From Arsenicibacter rosenii (GTDB lineage: Bacteria > Bacteroidota > Bacteroidia > Cytophagales > Spirosomataceae), in the NCBI RefSeq assembly GCF_001870735.1, contig NZ_MORL01000003.1:62001-126000 (forward strand): a stretch of DNA of 64,000 nucleotides, in the 5' to 3' direction. Below, one piece after another: positions 25,557 to 34,749 of this stretch. Below the pieces are notes generated by a model, which worked only from the letters and a program-made list of their open reading frames with translations, was not told the DNA's origin and did no database searches. How positions within the stretch are numbered: the first letter of the stretch is position 1; the number at the start of each line of letters is the position of its first letter. A program made the translations under genes and the position numbers.

Positions 25557-26666
25557 ATGCTGGCAAACGCAACGACAGAACGCCCTGCTCAGGCACCTCT
25601 CCCGCCACGGGTACACGCAACTCCTGCGGCTAAAGGCCGGTGGCTGCTCGGAGGACTGGCCGCCGGGCTGGTCGTAACTATCCTCTGCTCCGTGGGAGTC
25701 GGTGCCCTCCCCATTCCGGTTTCCGGCGTAGTAGCGATCCTGATGAAACAGCTGGGTATTGCAACAGGGGCTGTTGATGCGCAGCAGGAAACGATTCTGC
25801 TGGTGATCCGTCTGCCGAGAATCCTGCTGGGGGTGCTGGTTGGCGCGGTCCTGAGTATGGCCGGGGCCAGCATTCAGGGGTTGTTCCGCAATCCGCTGGC
25901 CGATCCGGGCCTGATCGGGATTTCGTCGGGGGCTTCGCTAATGGCCGTCGTCATGATCGTGCTACAGATCAACCTGTTTACCGGTCTGTCGGCGCTTTCC
26001 GGCCTCTATGCCTTGTCGCTGGCCGCGTTTACCGGCGCTACCGGCGCAACGCTACTGGTTTATTTTTTATCCCGTCAGGGCGGCCGCACCGTCGTATCGA
26101 CCATGCTGCTGGTGGGTATCGCCGTTAACGTACTCTGCGAAGCATGCCGGGGGTTGTTGGTCTACCTGGCCGATGATACCCAGTTAAGAGCGATTTCGTT
26201 CTGGAGCCTCGGCAGCCTGGGCGGGGCTACCCGGGAGATTCTCAGCGTGGCGGGTCCCTTCCTACTGATCCCCCTTCTGCTGCTGCCTCGGCTCGGCCGG
26301 TCGCTGAATGCCTTTACGCTCGGCGAGAGTCAGGCGGGGCACCTCGGTGTCCATGTCGGCCGGCTAAAGGGTTCGGTTATTCTGCTTACCACACTGGGCG
26401 TTGGCGTCGCCGTTTCGGTGTCGGGTATGATCGGGTTCGTGGGGCTGGTGGTTCCGCACCTGATCCGGCAAATGGCCGGTGCCGACAACCGCCTTGTGTT
26501 ACCGGCCTCGGGGTTACTGGGAGCCATCATCCTGACCCTGGCGGACCTGCTGGCCCGTACCCTTGTGGCTCCGGCCGAACTTCCGATCGGGATCATTACC
26601 GGGATGGCTGGAGCTCCTGTGTTTCTGTCTATTCTGCTTAAAAACCGTTCACAATCACACGCATGA
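25557..26666 (+). CDS. hmuU: Heme ABC transporter, FecCD-family permease
   Basis: 369 residues with about nine or ten membrane segments. FecCD hallmarks are present: VGALPIPVSGVVAILMKQ, RLPRILLGVLVGAVLSMAGA, FRNPLADPGLIGISSGAS, SLGGATREI and VAVSVSGMIGFVGLVVPHLIRQ, the last contacting the ATPase. The N-terminal ~25 residues are a Pro-rich cytoplasmic extension. The 3' end overlaps hmuV by four bases (ATGA), so the two are translationally coupled. Confidence 0.95.
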   Translation: MLANATTERPAQAPLPPRVHATPAAKGRWLLGGLAAGLVVTILCSVGVGALPIPVSGVVAILMKQLGIATGAVDAQQETILLVIRLPRILLGVLVGAVLSMAGASIQGLFRNPLADPGLIGISSGASLMAVVMIVLQINLFTGLSALSGLYALSLAAFTGATGATLLVYFLSRQGGRTVVSTMLLVGIAVNVLCEACRGLLVYLADDTQLRAISFWSLGSLGGATREILSVAGPFLLIPLLLLPRLGRSLNAFTLGESQAGHLGVHVGRLKGSVILLTTLGVGVAVSVSGMIGFVGLVVPHLIRQMAGADNRLVLPASGLLGAIILTLADLLARTLVAPAELPIGIITGMAGAPVFLSILLKNRSQSHA

Positions 26667-27499
26667 TACACGCCCAACATCTTTCATACAGCCTTGGCGG
26701 CCGTACCCTGCTACAACCTCAGACGATCTGCGTGCGGCCCGGCGAACTGGTCGCCGTTGCGGGGGCCAACGGAGCAGGTAAATCAACGTTGCTGAAATTA
26801 CTCAGCCGCGATCTGGCCCCGACTTCGGGAACCATTCAGCTGAACCGGCAGGCACTTAGTGCCTATCCGGCGCGTGATCTGGCTAAATGCCGCGCGGTGC
26901 TGACGCAGCAAAATACGCTCTCCTTCCCGTTCAGTATCTATGAACTGGTGATGATGGGGCGTTACCCGCATTTCGATCACCAGCCGACCGGACAGGATCT
27001 GGCGGTAGTCGACTATGTGCTCCACCAGACCGACCTGGCCCACATGACCCACCGGTCGGTCCTGAGCCTGTCGGGAGGCGAGCAACAACGCGTCTTTCTG
27101 GCCAGAGTTATGGCACAGCTTATTGATTACCATGAGCTTACGCACCCTGAAAGCGATAGTCTGATGCCGAAGTTTTTGTTGCTCGATGAGCCAACAACCG
27201 GCCTGGACCTGTATTACCAGCATGCATTGCTGCAACAGGCGCGGCAACTGACACGGAGAGGATACGGTGTGGTCGCTATCCTGCACGACCTCAACCTGGT
27301 CATGCAATATGCCGATCAGGTACTTCTCCTCCATCAGGGTCAGTCTCTGGCGTTCGGGCCACCGGCCACCGCCCTTACCCCTTATACCATCCGGCAAGCA
27401 TTCGGCCTCGATGTACAGATCATTGAGCAGCCTGCACTCGACTATCCGATTGTTATTCCGATTACCCGACAACCTCATTATCAACCATTAAACGCATAA
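26663..27499 (+). CDS. hmuV: Heme ABC transporter, ATP-binding protein
   Basis: 278 residues with every ABC ATPase motif: Walker A in VAGANGAGKSTLLKLLSR, Q-loop in LTQQNTLSFPFSIYELV, signature LSGGEQQRVFLARVMAQL, Walker B FLLLDEPTTGLDL and switch His in VVAILHDLNLVMQYAD. It drives heme import with HmuU in the inner membrane. A short insertion between signature and Walker B (DYHELTHPESDSLMPK) is seen in several HmuV proteins, where the ATPase assembles with heme-specific permeases. Confidence 0.95.
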   Translation: MIHAQHLSYSLGGRTLLQPQTICVRPGELVAVAGANGAGKSTLLKLLSRDLAPTSGTIQLNRQALSAYPARDLAKCRAVLTQQNTLSFPFSIYELVMMGRYPHFDHQPTGQDLAVVDYVLHQTDLAHMTHRSVLSLSGGEQQRVFLARVMAQLIDYHELTHPESDSLMPKFLLLDEPTTGLDLYYQHALLQQARQLTRRGYGVVAILHDLNLVMQYADQVLLLHQGQSLAFGPPATALTPYTIRQAFGLDVQIIEQPALDYPIVIPITRQPHYQPLNA

Positions 27500-27504
27500 G
27501 ACAT

Positions 27505-28539
27505 ATGGTAACCAACACCGCTGATCTCAAAGCGCAATACACAGCCTACAAACTGGAAAACCCGAAAAGCCGCATCCGCGAAGCCGCAGCCCAACTCCAT
27601 GTGAGCGAAGCCGAACTCGTAGCCACCGGCGTGGGTGAAACCGCCATCCGGCTGGCAGGTGATTTCCGCGAATTACTGAAACAAGTGACAGCGCTTGGCC
27701 ATGTCATGGCCCTGACCCGCAACAACAGCGTGGTCCACGAGCGCAAAGGCGTGTACGCAAAGGTTTCGTTTACCGGACAGATGGGCCTCGTTTTAGGTGA
27801 CGACATTGACCTGCGGCTGTTCATGAGCAGTTGGGCATTCGGGTTTGCCGTCAACGAAAACGACCGCCGGAGCCTGCAGTTCTTCACCGCCGACGGCGAG
27901 GCCGTGCATAAAATTTACCTCACTGAACACAGCAACCACGCGGCGTATCACCAGCTTGTCGAGGCGTTCCGGGCACCGGATCAGTCTACTGTTTTAGCCA
28001 CTGTCCCTAAACCCGGCCTTTCGCCCGAAACGCCCGACAGCGACATTGCCGTGGCTGATTTTCAGGATGCGTGGCGCAACCTGCGGGACACCCACGACTT
28101 TTTCGGCCTGTTGCGGCAGTTTAAGGTAGCCCGTCTCCAGGCGATGCGGCTCGCGCCCGAAGGCCTGGCCACCCAAACGTCTATGGAAGCTGTCCGCGCG
28201 GTGTTCGGGCGGGTTTCCGAAACCGGCCAGCCGATTATGGTTTTTGTCGGTAACCGGGGTTGTATCCAGATTCATACCGGGCCGGTGAAAAAGCTGGTCA
28301 CGATGGGGCCGTGGTTCAATGTGCTTGATCCGGCGTTCAACCTTCACCTGCGCGAAGATCACGTGGCGTCGGCCTGGGTGGTCAAAAAAACAACAGTCGA
28401 TGGCATTGTGACCAGTCTTGAACTCTTCGACACGACCGGGACTCAGATTGCCCAGATCTTCGGCAAACGTAAACCCGGCCAACCGGAACAACCGGAGTGG
28501 CAGCAAGTCGTTGCCGACCTGGCCCTGACAATGTGTTAA
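27505..28539 (+). CDS. hmuS: Hemin-degrading/trafficking factor HmuS (HemS/ChuS family)
   Basis: 344 residues made of two similar halves, as in HemS/ChuS. The first half has LKAQYTAYKLENPKSRIREAA-type helix (split here), RNNSVVHERKGVYAKV and LFMSSWAFGFAVNE; the second repeats the pattern with FFGLLRQFKVARLQAMRLA, IMVFVGNRGCIQIHTGPVK and FNLHLREDHVASAWVVKK. These proteins bind heme in the cytosol and release iron or hand heme on. Four bases before the receptor gene. Confidence 0.93.
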   Translation: MVTNTADLKAQYTAYKLENPKSRIREAAAQLHVSEAELVATGVGETAIRLAGDFRELLKQVTALGHVMALTRNNSVVHERKGVYAKVSFTGQMGLVLGDDIDLRLFMSSWAFGFAVNENDRRSLQFFTADGEAVHKIYLTEHSNHAAYHQLVEAFRAPDQSTVLATVPKPGLSPETPDSDIAVADFQDAWRNLRDTHDFFGLLRQFKVARLQAMRLAPEGLATQTSMEAVRAVFGRVSETGQPIMVFVGNRGCIQIHTGPVKKLVTMGPWFNVLDPAFNLHLREDHVASAWVVKKTTVDGIVTSLELFDTTGTQIAQIFGKRKPGQPEQPEWQQVVADLALTMC

Positions 28540-28543
28540 TGCC

Positions 28544-30685
28544 ATGCCAACGTTACTGAACGCGTTTCTTTTCGCTGTGCTACAGGCCGGGGGTCTGTCC
28601 GGTCCGCTACAACCGGATCGCCCCCAGCCCCGCACGGATTCCTTAAAGACCCGGAAGCTGGATGAAGTTGTTGTGACGGCTACCCGCACCGAGCGCCCGA
28701 TGGGTGCCCTGCCGATGCCGGTAACCGTGATCGGGAAGCAGCAAATCCGGCAAATGGGATCGCTGCGGCTCAACGATGTATTGCAGGAACAAACCGGGCT
28801 GGCCATCGTTACCGACCATGGGCAGGGGGTACAGATTCAGGGATTTGCGCCCGAATACACCCTGATTCTGCTCGACGGCGAGCCGCTGATCGGCCGGACG
28901 GCCGGTACGCTGGAACTCAACCGGCTGGCAGTCGGCAACATCAGACAGATTGAAATTGTCAAAGGCCCGTCGTCGAGTCTGTACGGCTCAGAAGCGCTGG
29001 CCGGTGTCATCAATATCATTACGGACAATGCGGGCGGTTCAGGCCAAAAGCAAGCCAATGCTTCGGTATCAGCCCGCTACGGGGCCAACCGCACCAGCGA
29101 TCTGGCTGCCGACCTGGGCCTGCGCCGTGGCAAAATCGGGGTGTATGCCTTTGCCAACCGCTATGGCTCGGCGGGGTATGATCTCTCGCCCGAAACAGCA
29201 GGTAATACCGTATCACCGTTCGCCAATTATACGTTCAGCGGCCGCGTAACGGCCGATATCAGCAGCCGGCTAACGCTTAGTGTCTCGGGACGATCATTTA
29301 GTGAGAAACAGGAAAATCGTTACGAAGCCACGGCGGGTTCAGTTGTGGTCGGGCCGGGCATGATCGCCGACCGCAACCTGAATCCCGTTCTTACGTTCCG
29401 GCCGAATCAGCACTGGAAACTCACCGCCCGGTTTTATGGCAGTTATTACCGGACCGAAACCGACCTCCGCTACCAGAACGACGGCAAGGCGTATGATCAG
29501 AGCTATTTTGAACAACGCTTTAACCGGCCCGAAATACAGATTGATCATTACCTTAACCGGAAACATGTGCTGACGCTGGGTGTAGGCTATAACGCCGAAA
29601 GTGTGGTGGCGACCCGCTATACCGACCGGCAGCGATTTAGTAACCGGTACGCGTATGCGCAGTATGAGTGGCTACCCAACCGGCGGTGGGACATTATTGT
29701 TGGCGGGCGGTTCGACAATCATTCGCAGTATGCCAGTCAGTTCAGCCCGAAAGCATCGGCACGGTTTGAACTCTCCCCAACCATTGCCTTGCGGGGTAGC
29801 ACCGGCGTCGGGTTCAAAGCCCCGGACTTCCGGCAGCTGTATCTCAACTTCGATAATTCGGTGGTCGGCTACAGCGTTTTCGGGACTCATGAGCTGGTCA
29901 ACAGCCTGGCCCGGTTGCAGCAGCTGGGCCAGATTGCGGAGGTACTCACCGATCCGGCTCAGTTCAGCGACATACGTGCAGAAAGCTCCGTTGCCTATAA
30001 CCTCGGCCTGACGGCTGATTTATCTGCGGCGTACAAATTGCCGGTTACGTTCAGCGTCAATCTATTCCGGAACGACATCCGCGACCTGATTGAAACCCGG
30101 GCGGTGGCCCTGAAAACCAACGGCCAAAGTGTGTTCAGTTACGTCAACCTCAACCGTGTCTTTACCCAGGGAGCCGAATTCGACGGCAGCTACCGGATCA
30201 GCGCGGGCAGCGGGATGCTGCGGATCAGCGCCGGGTATCAGTTTCTGCTGACGGGCGACAAAACGGTGGTCGGGCAGATCAAACGGGGCGAAGTCTACCG
30301 GCGCGATCCGGAAACCCTGGCTACTCAACGCGTGAAACCGGCCGATTACGGCGGGCTGTACAACCGCTCAAAACACATGGCCAATGTCAAACTGTTTTAT
30401 GAACTACCGAAGCAGGGGCTGACGGTTAACCTGCGGGGTATTTACCGCGGCCGCTACGGATTTTCGGACCGCAATGGCAACGTCATTCTCGACGCCGCGC
30501 CGGAATATGTGCCGGGCTACATGCTCTGGAACCTCTCGGCCGGCAAAACCATCAAAAACGTCACGGTTCAGGCTGGTATCGACAATCTGTTCGGCCAGAC
30601 CAACCCACAATACATTCCCAATCTGGCGGGCCGCCTTTGGTATACCAGCCTGCGCTGGAGTGTTGCGGCGCCCGCTAAAAACTAG
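28544..30685 (+). CDS. hmuR: TonB-dependent heme receptor (HmuR-like)
   Basis: 713 residues. After a short hydrophobic leader, the TonB box is probably LDEVVVTATR (about 38-47). The plug domain follows (IRQMGSLRLNDVLQEQTGLA, IEIVKGPSSSLYGSEALAGV), then a 22-strand barrel. GVGFKAPDFRQLYLNF resembles the FRAP box of heme receptors. It would pull heme through the outer membrane with TonB energy. No SusD partner, consistent with a small-ligand receptor; it is next to an HmuY lipoprotein, its usual partner in Bacteroidetes. Confidence 0.93.
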   Translation: MPTLLNAFLFAVLQAGGLSGPLQPDRPQPRTDSLKTRKLDEVVVTATRTERPMGALPMPVTVIGKQQIRQMGSLRLNDVLQEQTGLAIVTDHGQGVQIQGFAPEYTLILLDGEPLIGRTAGTLELNRLAVGNIRQIEIVKGPSSSLYGSEALAGVINIITDNAGGSGQKQANASVSARYGANRTSDLAADLGLRRGKIGVYAFANRYGSAGYDLSPETAGNTVSPFANYTFSGRVTADISSRLTLSVSGRSFSEKQENRYEATAGSVVVGPGMIADRNLNPVLTFRPNQHWKLTARFYGSYYRTETDLRYQNDGKAYDQSYFEQRFNRPEIQIDHYLNRKHVLTLGVGYNAESVVATRYTDRQRFSNRYAYAQYEWLPNRRWDIIVGGRFDNHSQYASQFSPKASARFELSPTIALRGSTGVGFKAPDFRQLYLNFDNSVVGYSVFGTHELVNSLARLQQLGQIAEVLTDPAQFSDIRAESSVAYNLGLTADLSAAYKLPVTFSVNLFRNDIRDLIETRAVALKTNGQSVFSYVNLNRVFTQGAEFDGSYRISAGSGMLRISAGYQFLLTGDKTVVGQIKRGEVYRRDPETLATQRVKPADYGGLYNRSKHMANVKLFYELPKQGLTVNLRGIYRGRYGFSDRNGNVILDAAPEYVPGYMLWNLSAGKTIKNVTVQAGIDNLFGQTNPQYIPNLAGRLWYTSLRWSVAAPAKN

Positions 30686-30713
30686 TTAACAACCTTAATT
30701 TTCCAGTATTTCT

Positions 30714-31343
30714 ATGAAACGCATCCCTCTTTCACTGGCTGTCAGCCTTTTCAGTGCCATCATTTTTTTCAGCTGCTCCAACGACGACAACACACCCACC
30801 GTTCAGCCGGTACAATCGCAGACGATCAAAAACCTCGCCGCCGACCCCGTAACGATTGATCCACAAACGGGTCAGCCGGGCGCCGGAACCGGCAAGTATA
30901 CTTTGTTCAGCCTGAAAGACGGCAAGCAGATTGCCAACAGTGATTCGGCATCCAACAAGTGGGACATTGGTTTCAGGGGCACAACCCTTATCGTTAACGG
31001 CGGGGCCATCCGGTCGGGACAGGGCGGTGCGTATATCCATACCGGCACGTTCGAAGAACTGACCAGCGTTCCGGAAAGTGTTACGTTCGCCACTGATCAG
31101 AGCAGCTCGCAACTGGCCATTACGACCGGTTCGGGCAAAGGCTGGTATAACTACGCCAACACTATTGTTTCGCCGATTCCCGGCAAAGTCCTGATTCTGA
31201 AAACCGGCGACGGCAAGTATGCCAAACTGGAAATCCTGAGCTATTATAAGGATGCGCCGGCCACCCCGACCGCTACCAGCGAAAGCCGCTACTTCACTTT
31301 CCGATACGTTTACCAGCCTGACGGCAGCAAAAAACTGAACTAG
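30714..31343 (+). CDS. hmuY: HmuY-family heme-binding lipoprotein
   Basis: 209 residues. A lipoprotein signal MKRIPLSLAVSLFSAIIFFS-C places the acylated cysteine at 21, followed by SNDDN. The rest is beta-rich with HmuY-family segments: GKYTLFSLKDGKQI, SNKWDIGFRGTTLIVNGG, GKGWYNYA, KVLILKTGDGKYAKLEILSY and the closing YFTFRYVYQPDGSKKL. HmuY binds heme on the cell surface and delivers it to the HmuR receptor. Heme is bound in P. gingivalis HmuY by two histidines; here only one clear His remains (YIHTG), so another ligand may be used. Last gene of the operon. Confidence 0.88.
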   Translation: MKRIPLSLAVSLFSAIIFFSCSNDDNTPTVQPVQSQTIKNLAADPVTIDPQTGQPGAGTGKYTLFSLKDGKQIANSDSASNKWDIGFRGTTLIVNGGAIRSGQGGAYIHTGTFEELTSVPESVTFATDQSSSQLAITTGSGKGWYNYANTIVSPIPGKVLILKTGDGKYAKLEILSYYKDAPATPTATSESRYFTFRYVYQPDGSKKLN

Positions 31344-31387
31344 ACCGCCGGTACCGGCCTCTATCTCATAGCAAACGGATTGTCAGC

Positions 31388-31424
31388 AAGGCCGTACGCC
31401 TTTGGTGTACGGCCTTCTTATTTA
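31388..31424 (+). terminator. Terminator of the heme operon
   Basis: AAGGCCGTAC (31388-31397) pairs with GTACGGCCTT (31407-31416), a 10-bp stem with a 9-base loop, followed by CTTATTT. It lies 44 bases after the hmuY stop. Confidence 0.85.
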
Positions 31425-31532
31425 GGCGACATATTTGGCTTTAGTGTTACTTCTGACCCATAATATTCTGTTTTTGTGTTAAATTGGTCCGCAATCGTAT
31501 TGCCTGATTAATTCGTTAACAAACACAGTTTT

Positions 31533-33110
31533 ATGCAAAAACAATTACTACTGTCGGGGCTATTGGCCACTGCTTCACTCTGCGCATTCGGCCAGGATGA
31601 AAAAATTGACCAGCAGATGATGCAGAAAATCCGCGAAGAGGGCCTTCAACGGTCGAAAGTTATGGAAACGGCCTTTTACCTGACCGATGTGAATGGCCCC
31701 CGTCTGCAAGGTCCGGGCTTTATGAAAGCCGCCAACTGGACCAAAAACAAGCTTGCGGAATGGGGTCTTCAGAACGCCCGCCTCGAATCGTGGGGCGAAT
31801 GGGGTAAAGGCTGGGAGGTGGAGCGGTGCTACATCGCCATGACGGCGCCGTATTACAAAGCAATGATTGCCGTGCCACGTGCATGGAGCGGCAGTACCAA
31901 CAAACTGCAACAGGCTGAGATTCTTTATATCAGCGACTCCGATACAACGGCCCTTGAATCGTACCGCAGCAAACTGAAAAATAAAGTCATTCTGATTGAT
32001 CAGTCGTTTACGGGCAAGCCATCGTTCAAAGCCGATGCCGACCGGTTTACCGACGAAGACCTGGCCAAAATGGCGGCCGAAAGTCCGGCAGGTGGCGGGC
32101 GCGGCGGCCGAAACGGTGCCGATTCAACCTATCGGAACATGATTCAGGCCATGCGGACACGCAACTCCTTTAACCAGAAAATGCGGAAACTGGCCAAGCA
32201 GGAAGGCGCACTCGGTATCCTGAATACGACCCAGACCAGTAAGGACGGTACGCTCTTCGTAAGCGGCGACTATGCCAACGCCGCCCTCGGCTCAACCCAG
32301 GACGATCTGGCCGATCTGTCGATTTCGATGGAAGACTACATGACCCTGTGCCGGCTCATGAAGGCTAATGTGCCGGTGAAACTGGAACTGGATGTAAAAA
32401 CGAAATTCCATACGGCTGATACCAAAGGCTACAACGTGCTGGCCGACCTCCCGGGTACGGACCCTAAACTGAAAGACGAAGTGGTGATGCTCGGCGCTCA
32501 CCTCGACTCCTGGCATGCAGCCACCGGCGCCACCGACAATGCTGCCGGTTCGGCCGTTATGATGGAAGCCGTCCGTATTCTGAAAGCACTGGGCGTAAAA
32601 CCACGCCGGACGATCCGGCTGGCGCTCTGGAGCGGTGAAGAACAAGGCCTGCACGGGTCAAAAAATTACGTGACCAAACACCTGGTCGATGCCAACAATA
32701 AACTGACGAAAGAAGGCGAGAATCTGGCGGGGTATTTCAACGTCGATAACGGAACCGGTAAAATCCGCGGTATTTATTCCCAGAACAATACGGAAGCAGA
32801 GCCGGTTTTTGCTCAATGGCTGAAGCCGTTCCACGATCTGGGCGCCACTACCGTGGCCCGGCGCAGCAGTGGCGGTACCGACCACGTATCGTTTGACCGT
32901 GCCGGTCTGTCAGGTTTTGGCTTTATTCAGGATCGGATCGAATACGATACCCGTACGCACCACACCAACATGGATACCTACGACCACCTGCAGCCGGACG
33001 ACCTGAAGCAGGCGGCAACCATTGTAGCCGCGTTTATTTACAATGCGGCCATGCGTGATCAGAAACTACCGATGAAAGCCCCGGTGACGGCGATGCAATC
33101 GGCGCGGTAA
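31533..33110 (+). CDS. Exported M28-family metallopeptidase
   Basis: 525 residues with signal peptide MQKQLLLSGLLATASLCAFG. A PA-like insert (about 130-260) precedes the zinc peptidase domain. Zinc and catalytic residues are in VMLGAHLDSWHAATGATDNA (His, Asp, Asp), LALWSGEEQGLHGSKNY (Glu-Glu), FNVDNGTG (Asp) and TRTHHTNMDTYDHL (His), a complete di-zinc set. M28 aminopeptidases release N-terminal residues from peptides in the periplasm or outside. Stands alone between two terminators. Confidence 0.93.
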   Translation: MQKQLLLSGLLATASLCAFGQDEKIDQQMMQKIREEGLQRSKVMETAFYLTDVNGPRLQGPGFMKAANWTKNKLAEWGLQNARLESWGEWGKGWEVERCYIAMTAPYYKAMIAVPRAWSGSTNKLQQAEILYISDSDTTALESYRSKLKNKVILIDQSFTGKPSFKADADRFTDEDLAKMAAESPAGGGRGGRNGADSTYRNMIQAMRTRNSFNQKMRKLAKQEGALGILNTTQTSKDGTLFVSGDYANAALGSTQDDLADLSISMEDYMTLCRLMKANVPVKLELDVKTKFHTADTKGYNVLADLPGTDPKLKDEVVMLGAHLDSWHAATGATDNAAGSAVMMEAVRILKALGVKPRRTIRLALWSGEEQGLHGSKNYVTKHLVDANNKLTKEGENLAGYFNVDNGTGKIRGIYSQNNTEAEPVFAQWLKPFHDLGATTVARRSSGGTDHVSFDRAGLSGFGFIQDRIEYDTRTHHTNMDTYDHLQPDDLKQAATIVAAFIYNAAMRDQKLPMKAPVTAMQSAR

Positions 33111-33261
33111 ACTTTTTTGAGGCCGTTTACAAAAAAAACAAAGAAGTAACAGTATGTACGATGTTGAATACCCTTATATACCTGTATACGCCTTAGTGCG
33201 TAAGACCACGTAACGGATTTACACTCATCAAACATGCTATTCGCTCATTTTGCTGAACATT

Positions 33262-33353
33262 CGGTAAAGGATTTACCGTTTTCACATAAAAAGTTTAGAT
33301 TGTTTAGGTTAAGAAAATGTAAAAACCACTCCCTCGATGAAGGAGTGGTTTTT
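33262..33353. terminator. Convergent terminator between M28 peptidase and CASDH genes
   Basis: The main hairpin is a 12-bp perfect stem, AAAAACCACTCC (33321-33332) with GGAGTGGTTTTT (33342-33353), usable on both strands because of its A- and T-runs. A smaller hairpin CGGTAAA/TTTACCG (33262-33268 with 33272-33278) precedes it. The rest of the 264-base gap holds no recognisable gene. Confidence 0.85.
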
Positions 33354-33374
33354 TGTTTGCGTGCTTTTTGAGGC

Positions 33375-34583
33375 TTAATAGTCGTGGGGCAACGTAATGT
33401 TAACGCGGTCCTGTACCGGTAAGCCCTGGCTATTCATTTGCTCGATGAACGGATCCGGATCCATTTCTTCGCAGTTCCATACCCCCGGCTTATTCCAGAC
33501 GCCTTTCAGCATCAGCATGGCACCGATCATTGCCGGTACACCGGTGGTGTAGCTAACGGCCTGCCCGCGCACCTCTTTATAGGTTTCCGCGTGGTCGCAG
33601 TTGTTCCAGATAAAATACGTTTTCTCCTGACCGTCTTTAATGCCCTTGATCTGGCAACCGATAGACGTCTGACCGGTATAGTTTTCGCCGAGCGAATCCG
33701 GCGCCGGTAATACGGCTTTCAGGAATTCAAGCGGAACAATATCAACGCCCTGGAACTTAATCGGCCGGATGCTGGTCATGCCCACGTTCTGCAACACGTC
33801 AAGGTGTGTCAGATAGGCCTGGCCGAAGGTCATCCAGAAACGGGCACGCTTCAGGGTCGGGAAGTTTTTCACCAGCGATTCCAGTTCTTCGTGGTAGAGA
33901 ACATAGGACTCACGCGGGCCGATTTCAGGATATTCAATTGGCTTATGAATCGACATGGCCGGAATCTCAACCCACTCGCCGTTTTCCCAGTAGCGGCCTG
34001 GCTGCGTGATTTCGCGGATGTTGATTTCGGGGTTGAAGTTGGTAGCAAACGCCTTGCCGTGGTTACCGGCATTGCAATCGACGATATCGAGGTAATGCAT
34101 CTCGTCGAAGTGATGTTTGGCAGCATAAGCGGTAAATACCTGGGTCGCGCCCGGGTCGAAACCGCAGCCCAGCAGGGCCATGATACCGGCCTGTTCGAAG
34201 CGCTCTTTGTAGGCCCACTGCCAGCTGTATTCAAATTTTGCTACATCTTTTGGCTCGTAGTTGGCCGTATCCAGATAATTGACACCTGTTTCCAGACAGG
34301 CATCCATGATTGGGAGATCCTGGTAAGGAAGTGCAACGTTGATGACCAATACCGGCTGGAACTGCTTAATCAGCGCCACCAGTTCAGGCACTACATCGGC
34401 ATCCACCTGCGCAGTCTGAATGGTTACGCCGTGCATTTCCTGAATTTCGGCTGCAATCCGGTCACATTTTGCCTTTGTACGGCTGGCCAGCATGATGTCA
34501 GTAAAGACGTCAGCGTTCATGGCGCACTTATGTGCCACCACGCTACCAACCCCTCCTGCACCAATAATGAGCACTTTTGCCAT
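33375..34583 (-). CDS. Saccharopine dehydrogenase-family protein, likely carboxynorspermidine synthase
   Basis: 402 residues. The NAD(P)-binding start is KVLIIGAGGVGSVVAHKCA, with LGCGFDPGATQVFTAYAAKH, NCDHAETYKEV and AVSYTTGVPAMIGAMLML as family landmarks. It matches the carboxy(nor)spermidine dehydrogenase branch, which condenses aspartate semialdehyde with putrescine or diaminopropane and reduces the imine. NspC at 14.8 kb would finish the pathway. True lysine-pathway saccharopine dehydrogenase is less likely given nspC. A perfect -7 box lies 41 bases upstream. Confidence 0.87.
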   Translation of the reverse strand: MAKVLIIGAGGVGSVVAHKCAMNADVFTDIMLASRTKAKCDRIAAEIQEMHGVTIQTAQVDADVVPELVALIKQFQPVLVINVALPYQDLPIMDACLETGVNYLDTANYEPKDVAKFEYSWQWAYKERFEQAGIMALLGCGFDPGATQVFTAYAAKHHFDEMHYLDIVDCNAGNHGKAFATNFNPEINIREITQPGRYWENGEWVEIPAMSIHKPIEYPEIGPRESYVLYHEELESLVKNFPTLKRARFWMTFGQAYLTHLDVLQNVGMTSIRPIKFQGVDIVPLEFLKAVLPAPDSLGENYTGQTSIGCQIKGIKDGQEKTYFIWNNCDHAETYKEVRGQAVSYTTGVPAMIGAMLMLKGVWNKPGVWNCEEMDPDPFIEQMNSQGLPVQDRVNITLPHDY

Positions 34584-34623
34584 GTTAATCGAATGGTTTG
34601 TTGTCGTTGTATTGATTTGGGCG

Positions 34624-34631
34624 CAAAGATA
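34624..34631 (-). promoter_or_regulatory. -7 box of the CASDH-like gene
   Basis: TATCTTTG on the minus strand is a perfect TAnnTTTG, 40 bases before the ATG. The -33 region has only TTTAT about 20 bases upstream, a weak match. Confidence 0.5.
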
Positions 34632-34676
34632 GTCCTTATTTGCCGGATAAAGCAGTGATAAATAATGACAAAGAAG

Positions 34677-34708
34677 TTTGTTACTGAAACAAAATTATTG
34701 TATATTCG
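34677..34708 (+). promoter_or_regulatory. Promoter of the 143-residue unknown gene
   Basis: TTTG (34677-34680) then 20 bases then TATATTCG (34701-34708), one mismatch from the -7 consensus. It would give a leader of about 36 bases before ATG 34750. Confidence 0.5.
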
Positions 34709-34749
34709 TTTAGTAGATTAATTCTCTTTATTAAAATCGCTCAAACGTT

